From positions 124,001 to 188,000 of the forward strand of contig MU004193.1 of the NCBI GenBank assembly GCA_010093605.1: 64,000 nt of DNA, in the 5' to 3' direction. The position numbers and the translations under genes are program-made. This document shows positions 1 to 9,233 of this stretch, piece by piece. Position 1 is the first letter of the stretch; each line of letters starts with the position of its first letter. The notes beneath the pieces are model-generated. The model saw only the letters and a list, made by a program, of their open reading frames with translations, made no database searches and was not told the origin of the DNA. This DNA is from Lophium mytilinum. Taxonomy: Eukaryota; Ascomycota; Dothideomycetes; Mytilinidiales; Mytilinidiaceae.

Positions 1-264
1 GAGTTGAGGCCTAGTCGTAGCGCGAGGGGTGAGATGCAGTCTGCATGATGCACATAGGTGGTTTGAGTTGGAGATGCTGTCGTCGCGTATACCAAGGCGA
101 TACCGAAAACTAGGGATTCCAAAATGCGATACCCATAGAAAGATGATGAGGCAATAATTTTATTGAATGATGTTCGAATACAGTTGGCGTTGAAGCACGT
201 GAGAATCCACTCACAGCAATCCCCGCATCATCGAAGCAGGCAGTCTGCTTGCCTGCCTCCAGCT
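1..264. other. Window edge, no gene seen
   Basis: This is the 3' flank of the Yaf9 gene on the minus strand. I see no convincing coding or RNA feature. The open frame that covers the start of the next gene on the plus strand is an antisense shadow. Confidence 0.5.
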
Positions 265-1247
265 CTACCTCCTCCTCACCCGATCCCCACTCGCCTCCTT
301 AGTCGCCTGCGCCGCAGCTTCAGGCCCGAGATCCAACCTCAACTTCCTCAACCTCTCCGTAATAGCCGCCTTCTTCACCATCTCCTCATCATACATCTTA
401 TCCAGCTCCGCAGCCCTCTTGAGCATCTGCTGGCGCAGCCCTTCCTCTTGATCCTGCGTCGCGAGCGACTCGCCACTACTACTGACAGGCAATTGAGCGC
501 TGCCTTCGCTCGGCGAGATCGCCTTCTTCTTGCCTTTGACAATGTGCGCCCCCCACTGCGCAGCGCACTGCTTGGCGTCCTTTAGGTAGTCGAATTGCTG
601 CTCGGAGGTGAGAACTTGGTAGAAAGCTTCCAGGGGCTCGTTGAACTCGACCACCTCGAGTAACTCGGAGCGCACGAAGCCTTCTCTCTTTTGCTTCTCC
701 TTGGCAGCCTCGTCGCCGTAGGGCTCGAGCTGGAGGAAGTGGTTGCGGTATTGCGGCTTCTCGTTGCTGACGGGTTGGAAGAAGAGGCGGATGTCAACTT
801 GGAAGCCGCCCCAGCCGGTTTCGGTGATCTCGTATGGCGGGTTCTCGTAGGCTGGATGTGACATTAGGCAAGGTTCAAGTCTTGTGGTGTGGGGGGAGGG
901 TACCTCGTAGAGAGGGGCTGTAATCAGGATGGATCTTGAACGTGACCTTGTTCAGCCAGGTGCGCATGTCCGGCTGCCCTTCGGGGTGGCGTATGTATAT
1001 TGACCATCGCTTGGTGTGCTGCTCGGGGATTGAGGGGTCGCGCTTCGGGTCGCCTACGGGGGGGAGATCCGTGGCCTCTGAACCGATGACTGCGAGACTT
1101 GTTAGATGGGACTCGAGATGGAGGGAGACTGAAGACGTACTGATGTTGCGACTGACGCGCCTTTCCTGGAATGAAGATTAGTTCCGTTTAGCATGACCAA
1201 GTAGCAAAGTGACGTACCTTGACACGCTTGTTAGTAACAGGTGGCAT
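265..1247 (-). CDS. YAF9: Yaf9-like YEATS-domain protein (NuA4/SWR1 subunit)
   Basis: YEATS-domain histone acyl-lysine reader. In the family it is a shared nuclear subunit of the NuA4 acetyltransferase and the SWR1 H2A.Z-exchange complex. Four exons are read on the minus strand: 1218-1247, 1141-1165, 904-1089 and 265-851, giving about 275 residues, close to the family length. Exon 1 encodes MPPVTNKRVK, matching the short basic start of fungal Yaf9. The YEATS fold covers roughly residues 10-140, with a HTKRWSIYIRHPEG stretch, the conserved ETGWGGF loop and a following IRLFF strand. The C-terminal third is charged and helical (residues about 215-275), as expected for the coiled coil that contacts Swc4. 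All introns have GT/AG ends and keep frame. An open frame runs in phase upstream of the chosen start, so a longer N-terminus is possible. Confidence 0.9.
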
Positions 1248-1959
1248 ATTGACGGTTTCCTTGAGAGTTTCTTTTCGCACAGGCTGTTTAAGAGCTGTCT
1301 TCGGAGCAGCCTTGGGAGCTGCCTTGGATATCGCAGGAGGCTTCGTAGCTGGGCGAGGCTGAGGGGTGGGCGTCACACGTGCGCGAGGGCGAGCAGCGGG
1401 GGGAGCTTTGGCGGGCAGAGGCGATGGGTGCTTGTCGGCCGGTGTCGCTGGCTGAGAAGATGAGCCGTTCGTCTCCTGCCCTCCGGACTTCCTGCGACGT
1501 CCCAGTGGCTCAATGTAGCGGGAGGTAAATGTGCTCTCTAGCTCTCTGTCGAGGCGGCTTTGCTTGGGACGCGATGCAGCATCACTATGGGGAGCTGGCT
1601 GCGTCGGCGCGGCTGGGGCTGGTCCGGGCAACGTGGCGGTGGGGAGAGCGTTCGACTGGCTCGTCCTGGGGTTCAAGGTGAGTATTAGCAGTTCTAGAGC
1701 CCCCCAAGAGCCGTGGGCGATGCGAGGGAATGATGGGTATGGGTTGGATGGATTGGCTCGGAAGGGTGGATGGAGCTGTGCGGTGCCGTGGTAAGGTGGA
1801 TTGTGTGTGTCCAAGAATCCGGATTATAACGTACGTGGTCTCTGTAGCTGGGCGTGTATCATGACTGTCGTTCCCCGAGGCTTCTGTGATGTTGGAGTAC
1901 GATGGAGGTGGTCGAGCATCGGAATGCCTTTTCGAGTCGCGCTGGTCGTCGGATGCCAT
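1248..1959 (-). CDS. Possible Pro/Ala-rich protein or 5' extension of the Yaf9 gene
   Basis: I do not recognise a family. Minus-strand ATG at 1959 opens MASDDQRDSKRHSD followed by a PPPSYSN motif. After a possible intron (about 1772-1826; donor uncertain), a frame rich in Pro, Ala, Lys and Arg runs without a stop directly into MPPVTNKRVK, the start of Yaf9. It contains a folded-looking patch (HGSWGALELLILTLNP) and a basic RYIEPLGRRRKSGG stretch, then low-complexity PA/PK sequence. It could be a long N-terminal extension of Yaf9, a separate gene whose stop I have missed, or a chance open frame in GC-rich leader DNA. The plus strand is also open here, which weakens the case. RNA evidence would settle it. 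Confidence 0.35.
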
Positions 1960-2080
1960 TTTTGACGCCACAGCGCGGCCCGACTTTTCGGCTGGTCTGT
2001 TCCTGGTCGGATCGGCCCGATGTTCTTTGGTGTGGTGATGTCAAGATCCCAACTCACACAATGCCTCAAGAAACTCAACA
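1960..2080. promoter_or_regulatory. Compact divergent promoter with overlapping uORF
   Basis: Only about 120 bp separate the minus-strand ATG at 1959 from the COQ11-like ATG at 2081. An upstream ATG at 2061 starts an 11-codon frame ending with TGA at 2094-2096. It therefore overlaps the main start codon out of frame. If the transcript starts before 2061, ribosomes would have to bypass this ATG. Confidence 0.4.
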
Positions 2081-3152
2081 ATGGCTCAAGCGGTGAAGAG
2101 GAAGCTGGTTGTCTGTGGAGGGAATGGCTTCTTAGGTCAGTACCAATGCACTTGTCATGCAGAGTTTGCCGTTTCCATCTCAATTGCTTGCTGATGCTTG
2201 ACCCTCAGGAAGCCGCATCTGCAAAGCTGCCACTGCCCGGGGCTGGCAAGTCACTTCCATCAGGTGAGGATCACTCAATTGCACACTGCTTGAAGATACC
2301 ATAGCTAATGATGCTGTATAGTCGTTCTGGCGAACCCACCTGGTCCTCCGTAACCTCCTCGCCCGACCCCCCTCCGTGGTCGCAATCCGTCTCGTGGCAG
2401 AAGGGCGACATACTCAACCCCACCTCCTATACCTCTCACCTGGAAGGCGCCGATGCCGTAGTGCATTCGATGGGGATTCTGCTAGAAGCTGACTACAAAG
2501 GTGTGCTGCAAGGGAAAGAGTCCATCGTGAGCGGGCTACAACGCGCTTTCAGCAGCACAAAAGGCGGCAGCCAGAACCCGCTCGACAGGAAAGAGGGAGA
2601 GCCGTTGAAGCCGCAGGAAAAGGATGGCCAGTTGACGTATGAGCTGATGAATCGTGATTCGGGTATGAAGCCTGATGCGCACCCCAAAAATTTGAAGACG
2701 GCGGAGGCTGATTGGAGTTATGTCTAGCTATTGGCCTCGCCAAAGAAGCCTCGGCGCATAAGGTCCCTTCGTTTCTCTACATCTCAGCTGCGGGCGGCGC
2801 CCCAATCCTCCCAGGCCGCTACATCACCTCGAAACGCGAGGCCGAAGCAACCATCACCGCCGCGTTCCCTTCGATGCGGAGCATATTCATCCGTTCCCCG
2901 TTCTTGTATGACTCGTCGCGAGGGTTCACGGTCCCCATGGCTGCCATTACGGGTATGGGCGCGATGGCGAATTCGCTGGTCGGAGGAAAATTGACATGGT
3001 TGATGGGTGCTGGAGGCATAAAACCGTTGAAGGCGGACACGGTGAGCGAAGCCTGTGTCGAAGCGCTAGAAGACAGCGCCGTCAAAGGGCCAGTGGAGGT
3101 GCCGGAGATTGAAGCATTGGGGACGAAGGCGTGGAGAAAAGGTATGCTGTAA
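2081..3152 (+). CDS. COQ11: COQ11-like atypical SDR (NDUFA9 family), mitochondrial
   Basis: NAD(P)-binding atypical short-chain dehydrogenase related to yeast Coq11 (YLR290C) and the complex I 39-kDa subunit. Coq11 associates with the coenzyme Q synthome in mitochondria. Four exons: 2081-2135, then exons starting near 2210, 2322 and 2730. The first begins MAQAVKRKLVVCGGNGFLG and supplies the Rossmann GGNGFLGS loop. Later segments include SISRSGEP, GADAVVHSMG, the long variable loop, FLYISAAGG and GRYITSKREAE, where YxxxK is the usual SDR pair. The C-terminus contains VSEACVEAL and ends AWRKGML. Exon 3 joins exon 4 as NRDS-AIGLAKEA across an intron with GT/AG ends and normal size. The start was chosen because it opens the Rossmann strand; the earlier ATG at 2061 is out of frame. 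No strong mitochondrial presequence is visible. The orthology is confident, the exact function less so. Confidence 0.85.
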
Positions 3153-3713
3153 GATCACGCCTCTGACACTTTGTGTAGACGTTGTACTTCACTCCTGTAA
3201 TCATAGGTTTAGCTCCTCCACGCATAGAATTGGGAGGCTTCCACCCGACTTAATCAATATAGACCTTGGCTATCCCAAATTCTCGTCTCACGACTGCTCT
3301 TCAAGCCGATGAACTTGGCATGTTGAAATGGATTGCCGTGCTAGGTCTGTACTGAAATGGTCACTTTCGTGATATACGTAGGTATACAACTTCCAACGTC
3401 ATTGGTCACTTACGCCTGCTGCAATAGCACCTTTGGTAGTCGTTAGAGTAGCATAAATGTTCCTCATCAACTTCGCGCACCACGTTCGGTCATCTAAGGT
3501 GTCCGCCGAGAAAGTACAACCAGGACTCAAGTAATGCCAACCCGTTTGCGTTCAAGCAAAACAAAACGAAAATGGAACATCCCGTTGGATAACAACAATC
3601 ACCTGCGGGAATCAATACCGGTAGCAACTCAGAGCTCTCGTATCCATAACATTCAGATGCAGCGTCCTACCCATTCAACACACAATTCAATCACCCACTC
3701 TTCCACAACCCCT
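3153..3713. other. Intergenic, converging 3' flanks
   Basis: This lies between two gene 3' ends (COQ11-like on plus, EthD on minus). I see no motif or RNA gene. The plus-strand open frame at 3534-4100 is antisense to the EthD exon and is not supported. Confidence 0.5.
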
Positions 3714-4503
3714 TCACTTCTTCAAACTCTCCAACAACTCCTGACTCTCCTTCGACTCGGCCATCAAATCCCGCCCCGGCTTCCCAAACCTCCGCGCATG
3801 CTCCTCCACCTTCTCCCCGCTCTTAATAACCTCGTAATTATACCCAATCGTCATCTGCAGCGTCTCAACATCGATAAACGCCAGCTCATCCGGGCGGATC
3901 TTCTCCAGATACTCCGGGTCCTTGAACGCGTCCTCGAAGGTCGCGAAATCGCGAACGTAGGCGTCGGTGAAGCCGTCCCAGGGCTGCATGTCGCGGCCGG
4001 CGGCTTTGGCCATGGCGGCGCCGAGGGCTTTGGTTTCGTCGGTTGTGTGGGCCTGACGACGTTAGGAAACTGGAGGGGGGAAGTGGCACGCTGGGTATGA
4101 AAAACGTGGCACACTCATCAAGATCTGTGGTTTGCGGTCGTGTGTACAACTGTCTGCCACTGCTTGGAGCGCTTCGACAAGTTTCCAGATAGCCCAAAGC
4201 TGAGAGCTTCTACCGGTTTTACATTTCTGGAAGTGTATTGAAGACCTACAACTAGCGGCAGACATGTGTATAAGGCAGAATGAGCGTTGAGTGTGCCACC
4301 TTTTGCATGCCCCGCGTGAGTGGGTAGGGATGGGCGGGGAGAAGGGGAAGTACTTGAACGTATTCAACGACGCCGTGCCGCATCATGAAGTCTGTGCAGA
4401 GCGGGCCGTGGACTTGGGTCCAGTATTGGTAGAATTCTTCTTTTGAGACGCCGGGTTTGCGGCGGATGAAGGAGGAGATGCGGATGAGGTTTTCGGAGGC
4501 CAT
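3714..4503 (-). CDS. EthD-domain protein
   Basis: Small ferredoxin-like (dimeric alpha-beta barrel) EthD-family protein of about 162 residues. Fungal members include decarboxylases and cyclases acting on aromatic polyketides, but many are of unknown function. Two exons: 4354-4503 and 3714-4052. Exon 1 carries the typical EthD start, with IRISSFIRRKPGVS and the EFYQYWTQVHGPL motif. Exon 2 carries GFTDAYVRDFATFEDAF, then a PEYLEKIRPDE stretch and the FIDVETLQMTIGYNYEV strand. The intron is 301 nt, five times the usual length here. A 232-bp foldback element fills its middle (see 4087-4318), and without that element it would be 69 nt. The start at 4503 fits family length. No clustered biosynthetic partner is adjacent, so the substrate cannot be inferred. 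Confidence 0.85.
4087..4318. mobile_element. Foldback MITE-like element, copy 1 (intronic)
   Basis: A 232-bp element lies inside the EthD intron. Its ends are inverted repeats (CACGCTGGGTATGAAAA at the left, the complement of GCATGCCCCGCGTG at the right). Nearly the whole sequence folds back: the arm with CTGTCTGCCACTGCTTGG pairs imperfectly with the arm containing GCGGCAGACATG. The 5-mer AGTGG flanks it on both sides (4082-4086 and 4319-4323), consistent with a target duplication. It has no coding capacity. It is homologous along its length to the element at 26720-26965. Confidence 0.8.
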
Positions 4504-6180
4504 ATTTACTAATTGATATAGGCTAGTCTGATATTACGATCTACACGGGGTATCAAGATATTGAAAGAGTCGACCAGAAAAGTGGATGGCAGGGCGGGAT
4601 GTCGTCTCTTATATCAATAGTCTAATCCGGAAAAAGCTACCCGATTTCGGGGTTCTATTCTTCCTTACTGCAATGGAGTTGATATCCCCGCGAATGCAGT
4701 GCCAAGACACGGTCTTTGAAGACCGGATTGCCCTTCCTGCCTACGATTGGCTGCGTGTCTTGACGCGTTTCTTAATGTACCTGCTTTTGGCACGATGGCT
4801 CAGCTCACGTGAGCATCACGTGCTCTGCTTCTGCCGAACTATAAATACCTCGGGCCTTGCAGCGATGCTTCTTGGAAGGCTGCAGAAGTGTGAAGTGTTC
4901 TTACTGATCAAAATGCAGTCCAATATCTCCCAATGGAAGTGGAAAGAAATCTGCGGGTAGCATATCAGATCAAACACTGCAGATCAAACACTGCGATGGT
5001 TGGTGGTGGGAGATCGGGCCGTGCGGATCGATAAAGAGTGAGGGTTACGAGGGCGATTTCTGCATGATGAGAATGTCTCTGTCTTGGTAGGTACAATCAC
5101 TCAGTCAGTGTTGCTCAGCGTCTTTCCACGATCCTTCTGGAGGAAATTAATGGTATTCAATTTATATTATCAGCATCGTCGTATGCTGGTGGGTAGCAGC
5201 ATGCGCAATTAGTTCCCAAAGGCCCCATGTGTCGATGAAACGGGAGTGTTTTACTCAACCCTCCAGTCCCAAACCCCAATTCTCCATCAAGCCTTTGCCA
5301 TCAATTTTTCAACGACCGCACATGTGGTGGTGGTGGTGGTAATGTTGAAGTCCCAAATGCCAATCTGCCTGCCTATGAAAGTTCTAGAGTCTAGGCGAGC
5401 TTTTATATCCATAAAGATGAAGTCTCGGAGGTGGAGTTAATCCTTCCGAGTTCCCGTGACTTCACGTGACTCATCCAAAGTCGGATCGTAGCCACTGTGC
5501 CACTTACTTCAGTGATAGAAACAAAGGGAATAGCGGGTTTGCATTGCTGCCTGGAACCTTCTTAATGACGTATGAAAGTTGCTCGAATTTCCGACCTTGC
5601 ATCTGGTTCTCGGGATTCGGCTCTCTTTTCGTTTTCTCCGGCAGGACGACACCTGGTTACAAAGCAACCCTGGAGTAGCAAATCCCCGGTACAGTTACGA
5701 TCAACATCCTCTTAAACATCAGGCATACCCACCTGGGCAAACGCTCCTATATCATATGTCCCTGAGAAAATTGTGATGTCAGCAATAACCTCTTTGGGAC
5801 AAGCTGACCTAACCAAAGTCCATTTCCGTTTCCGCTTTCGATCCTGAGCGCTTTTAAAACCGAGCAGTGACTAAGTATTCTAGCCCAAGCTTGTGGCTAT
5901 GCAAGCCCGAGCAATCCTGGGCAAGCCAGCCTTACTAGTCGCCCGAATCTGGAATATGCCTAAAACCACCCCTTCATCAGCGAAACGTCCGCATCCACGT
6001 GACTTAGCTGGTGCGTTGTAGGCAGCAGCCACAAAGTGGGGTGTCAGCCGCATGATAATTCAACCGACTACATATAAAAAGAAAACAAACCGCCTCGCTA
6101 TTGAATACACATTTGCCTCCAACACTCTCAACTATTCCACCATTCTCTTTGGAAAGACACACCTGCCCCCCATACTCAAA
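4504..6180. other. Long intergenic region with CACGTG pair and short repeats
   Basis: This is the divergent upstream region of the EthD gene (minus) and the small gene at 6181 (plus). Two CACGTG boxes lie 5 bp apart at 4806-4811 and 4817-4822, the first inside a CTCACGTGAG palindrome. Further CACGTG sites occur near 5464 and 5997. A 14-bp unit is exactly duplicated at 4967-4980 and 4981-4994. A short GTG-repeat run occurs near 5322-5340. Open frames here lack features of real proteins. No RNA gene recognised. Confidence 0.5.
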
Positions 6181-6675
6181 ATGGTCGACCCTACACCTAA
6201 CGACTACGCCAACTCCGCCGAGTTCAAACGCATCGCCCACTGGTCCGAATTCGGCCAAAGAGGAGAACCCCCAACCGAACGCGTGACAAACTCAGAATGG
6301 AAGCAAACGCATCCCTTCGAGAAGCCTGTCACCTCCAAATGGAACCAACCGATCCCACGCGCCATGCTGCCTAAACTGCTCAACGGGTTTCAGCCGTCTG
6401 CGATGGAGGATAAGTGGTTCGTGTACGCCGACGGGCCAGATGCGGAGGGCAATGCTGTGTTGCACATGCATCGAAGTTGGACAGGCTTTAAGATAGTGGA
6501 GGCGAAGTTTGTTATTCAGTTGGACGAGGATGGGGGGTTGAAGGAGGAGGATGCCTGTTTTACGGAGATTGTGTGGGAGTCGGATAGTGAGCGGATTAGG
6601 GGGCATACGGATGAGAAGGCGAAGGAGACGGTGAAGGGGGTTTGTAATTGGTGTATGGGGGTTCAACTTCCGTGA
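6181..6675 (+). CDS. Conserved-looking protein of unknown function, 164 aa
   Basis: I do not recognise a named family. A single exon encodes a soluble protein of 164 residues. The start at 6181 has a good fungal context (CAAAATGG). A longer in-frame ATG exists upstream, but that segment reads as leader sequence. The core around residues 78-110 (DKWFVYADGPD, then HMHRSWTGFKIVEAKFVI) has the look of a compact beta-rich domain seen in small uncharacterised proteins of bacteria and fungi. Acidic stretches follow (DEDGGLKEEDACF). There is no signal peptide, membrane segment or obvious catalytic motif. Codons are mainly C-ending in the first half and G-ending in the last third, as in several other genes here. 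Confidence 0.65.
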   Translation: MVDPTPNDYANSAEFKRIAHWSEFGQRGEPPTERVTNSEWKQTHPFEKPVTSKWNQPIPRAMLPKLLNGFQPSAMEDKWFVYADGPDAEGNAVLHMHRSWTGFKIVEAKFVIQLDEDGGLKEEDACFTEIVWESDSERIRGHTDEKAKETVKGVCNWCMGVQLP

Positions 6676-7591
6676 GGGACGTGTGCTTGGCTGGAGAGAC
6701 TGTTGAGGGATATGCTTCTAGCGACCGAGACTTGTACCTCCCAAGTACGGGGAAATAAGGAAGGCTAGAATAGTTGGCTGTGGTGAAGAGAAAACCTCCG
6801 AGGATGGTGCACGCATGCACCGTTCCGAGGTTTTGTGACTGAGTAAAACCCTTTTCTGGTGATGCAAGCTTACGTTTCTTGTGTTTGTCGTCGCGAAGTT
6901 TGAAATCATTCTTGATAGATGCGTCTTTTCACGACGAAATGCTACCGAATGATATGGCAGGCATAGGTCTGCTTCGAGATAAGCCAAGATCTGCCATTGA
7001 GGGATGTATTTCTGCAATGTTGGATGAAAAAGCACGCCCCGTTTAAGATTAGGGGGACCGGAAAATAAGCGATATCATAATATGGAGCTCCAACATGCAA
7101 CGATACTACACACCCCAAAGACGATGAAAGTAGATATCTTCGCTCGCCGTGAACGTGCCTCTGCTGAAGTTCTTAGGGTGAAACTGTGGCGGTGCAGACG
7201 GACCTGCGCGCGAGCTGAACCTTCCAACGATACGGTGCTAATCGAATGGGGAGTTATTATACGCACTAGTGTCTTAGGCCCAAAGTTCCAGCTTATTCTG
7301 ACGACCAGGTTTATTAATAGGTCGGAGAACCTCAACTCCACCATTTCCTATCATCACCGCGAAAGGATTTCGGATCTGACTCGCAATTCTCATCCGTTGG
7401 ACACAGGAATTTGAAATCAAGGCTCAAATCGAAGGATCCCACCGGACCAATCTCAACGCATCAGGAATCGGAACGGAAATAAAAGGAACTCATTTCCCAC
7501 ATCTCAAGTTCATCTCTTTATACACACTTCATCAAAACCACAAACCCATCCTTCTCTCCGCCCCCAAACCCCCCAAAAGAACCCTTCCACA
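6676..7591. other. Intergenic, GAL80-like promoter side
   Basis: This holds the 3' flank of the 164-residue gene and the upstream region of the GAL80-like gene. Apart from the 44-bp inverted repeat at 6791-6834, I see nothing coding. A pyrimidine-rich leader (about 7540-7590) directly precedes the next ATG, as is common for fungal transcription starts. Confidence 0.5.
6791..6834. repeat. 44-bp imperfect inverted repeat (hairpin)
   Basis: AAAACCTC...TGGTGCA is mirrored by TGCACCG...GAGGTTTT around a four-base centre, with a small internal mismatch. It lies about 115 bp after the stop of the upstream gene. It may be a 3'-end structure, a small palindromic element remnant, or chance. Confidence 0.5.
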
Positions 7592-8740
7592 ATGCCCCCC
7601 ACCCGCATCGGCCTCGTCGGCCTCTCCCCCAACGCCATCTCCGCCTACGCCTCCACCGCCCACCTCCCCTACCTCACCCACTCCCCCCACTACACCATCA
7701 CCGCCCTGTGCAACTCCACGCTCCCCTCCGCCCGCACCGCCATCGCCGCCTACCACCTCCCCGCGAGCACCGCCGCCTACGACTCCGTTGCCGCCCTCGC
7801 CGCCGACCCAAACGTCGACCTCGTCGTCGTCTCCGTCAAAGTCGGCCTCCACGCCGCCCTCGCCGCCCCGGCTCTCCGCGCGTGGAAACCCGTCCTCTGC
7901 GAATGGCCCCTCGGCATCAACAGCACCGAAGCCGCGCAACTCGCCGCGCTGGCCGCTGAGAACGGGGTCAAGACGTATGTTGGCGCGCAGACCCGCTTCT
8001 CGCCCCCGGTCGCGGCGTTGCGCAAGCTGCTAGCCTCCGGCGCGATCGGGGAAGTGTTGTCGACAGATGTAACGGCGACGTTTGGCCCGCCGATCGAGAT
8101 CTGGATGAAGAGCGCGGACTTCTACCTCGATTTGAAGAGCGGGGGCAATCCGTTGGCAATCCGGTTCGCGCATTTTGTGGATGCGTTTTGCCATACGCTG
8201 GGGGAGTTTGAGGGGTATGATTCTGTGTTGAAGACGAATGGGAAGAGCGTGAAGGTGTATGATATCACGATGGGGGAGATGGCGACGGTCGCGAAGGAGC
8301 CGGAGAGTAAGCCGTATGAGACGATGACGAGGACGAGTCCAGATGAGATCCTGCTGCACGGCACGCTCGCCGGGGGCGCGGTGGCGGGGTTGCATTTCCG
8401 TACCGGCGAGAAAGAGATTGATGGTAGTTCGTTTAAGTGGACGATTACGGGGACGGGGGGGATTGTGCAGGTGAGGCAGAGTGAGACGATTAACTATATG
8501 CAGGATGGGAGTGTGCGGATTCAGATGCGGAAGACGGGGGGCGAGGTCGAGGAGGTGGAGGTGGAGTGGGAGGATGATGTCGCGGGGATTTATGGGGCGG
8601 TGTCGAATCAGGCGAATACGGGGAGGTTGTATAAGGCGATTGCGGAGGGGAGGGGGGAGGAGGTGATGAGCTTTGAGGGGGCGGTGGCGAGGCAGGGGTT
8701 GATTGATGGGATGATTGCGCAGGCGGAGGAGAAGGCTTGA
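7592..8740 (+). CDS. GAL80-like Gfo/Idh/MocA-family protein
   Basis: Intronless 382-residue member of the Gfo/Idh/MocA NAD(P)-dependent oxidoreductase superfamily, closest in layout to Gal80-type proteins. Residues 5-14 (IGLVGLSPNA) form the Rossmann dinucleotide loop. DLVVVSVKVGLH follows, and EWPLGINS replaces the catalytic EKP motif with EWP, as in Gal80 homologues. This hints at sensing rather than catalysis. The C-terminal alpha/beta domain runs from about residue 135 to 375. Yeast Gal80 is the galactose-pathway repressor, but filamentous fungi lack the classical Gal4 circuit, so a regulatory role is unproven. Codon third positions are almost all C up to about 7950 and largely G after about 8150. 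The two possible roles are enzyme and NAD(P)-responsive regulator. Confidence 0.85.
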   Translation: MPPTRIGLVGLSPNAISAYASTAHLPYLTHSPHYTITALCNSTLPSARTAIAAYHLPASTAAYDSVAALAADPNVDLVVVSVKVGLHAALAAPALRAWKPVLCEWPLGINSTEAAQLAALAAENGVKTYVGAQTRFSPPVAALRKLLASGAIGEVLSTDVTATFGPPIEIWMKSADFYLDLKSGGNPLAIRFAHFVDAFCHTLGEFEGYDSVLKTNGKSVKVYDITMGEMATVAKEPESKPYETMTRTSPDEILLHGTLAGGAVAGLHFRTGEKEIDGSSFKWTITGTGGIVQVRQSETINYMQDGSVRIQMRKTGGEVEEVEVEWEDDVAGIYGAVSNQANTGRLYKAIAEGRGEEVMSFEGAVARQGLIDGMIAQAEEKA

Positions 8741-9233
8741 AGGAAGGCTTGAAGGGGTGGGTTTGGGTTGGTAGTGCGCAATATCGCTACCTATTTGTAG
8801 CTTTTATATGATTTGGATAGACAACATATGGTCACTGCTCTCAAGCTCCTCAAATTCTCACATCTCATCTAGATCTATAGGAGTCCACTTAAATCAGCGG
8901 CAAGAATACAGAATGGCCATCAGTGTAAGTAAGAAGTGGTGGGCTTGGTTCTGGTCCTTCGTCATTATCACAGATGCTTCAATGCACCGTTAAAAACATA
9001 AATTGAACTGAATCTTGTTGGTTTGGATTGAATTTCATCAAATCCAACCATCTACAGAAGCCGCTGCGCGACCACAGACTGCACTACGTCCCGTATTAGA
9101 GAGGCCTTCAGCAACTACGACTCGAAGATGAAGTAGCACACGGAGATTCCTATTAGTTGATTGTGCACATCATCTCCTCCGACGATAGGGCCCCAATGGT
9201 AGGAGGTCGACGGTCCGAATTCCTTCCACTCTC
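8741..9233. other. Intergenic, converging 3' flanks
   Basis: This lies between the stops of the GAL80-like gene (plus) and the RING gene (minus). No motif, RNA gene or repeat was recognised. Confidence 0.5.

Noticed and set aside
3534-4100. 188-codon plus-strand frame
   Set aside because: Antisense to the EthD exon, Leu/His/Pro-rich composition of a shadow frame, no domain.
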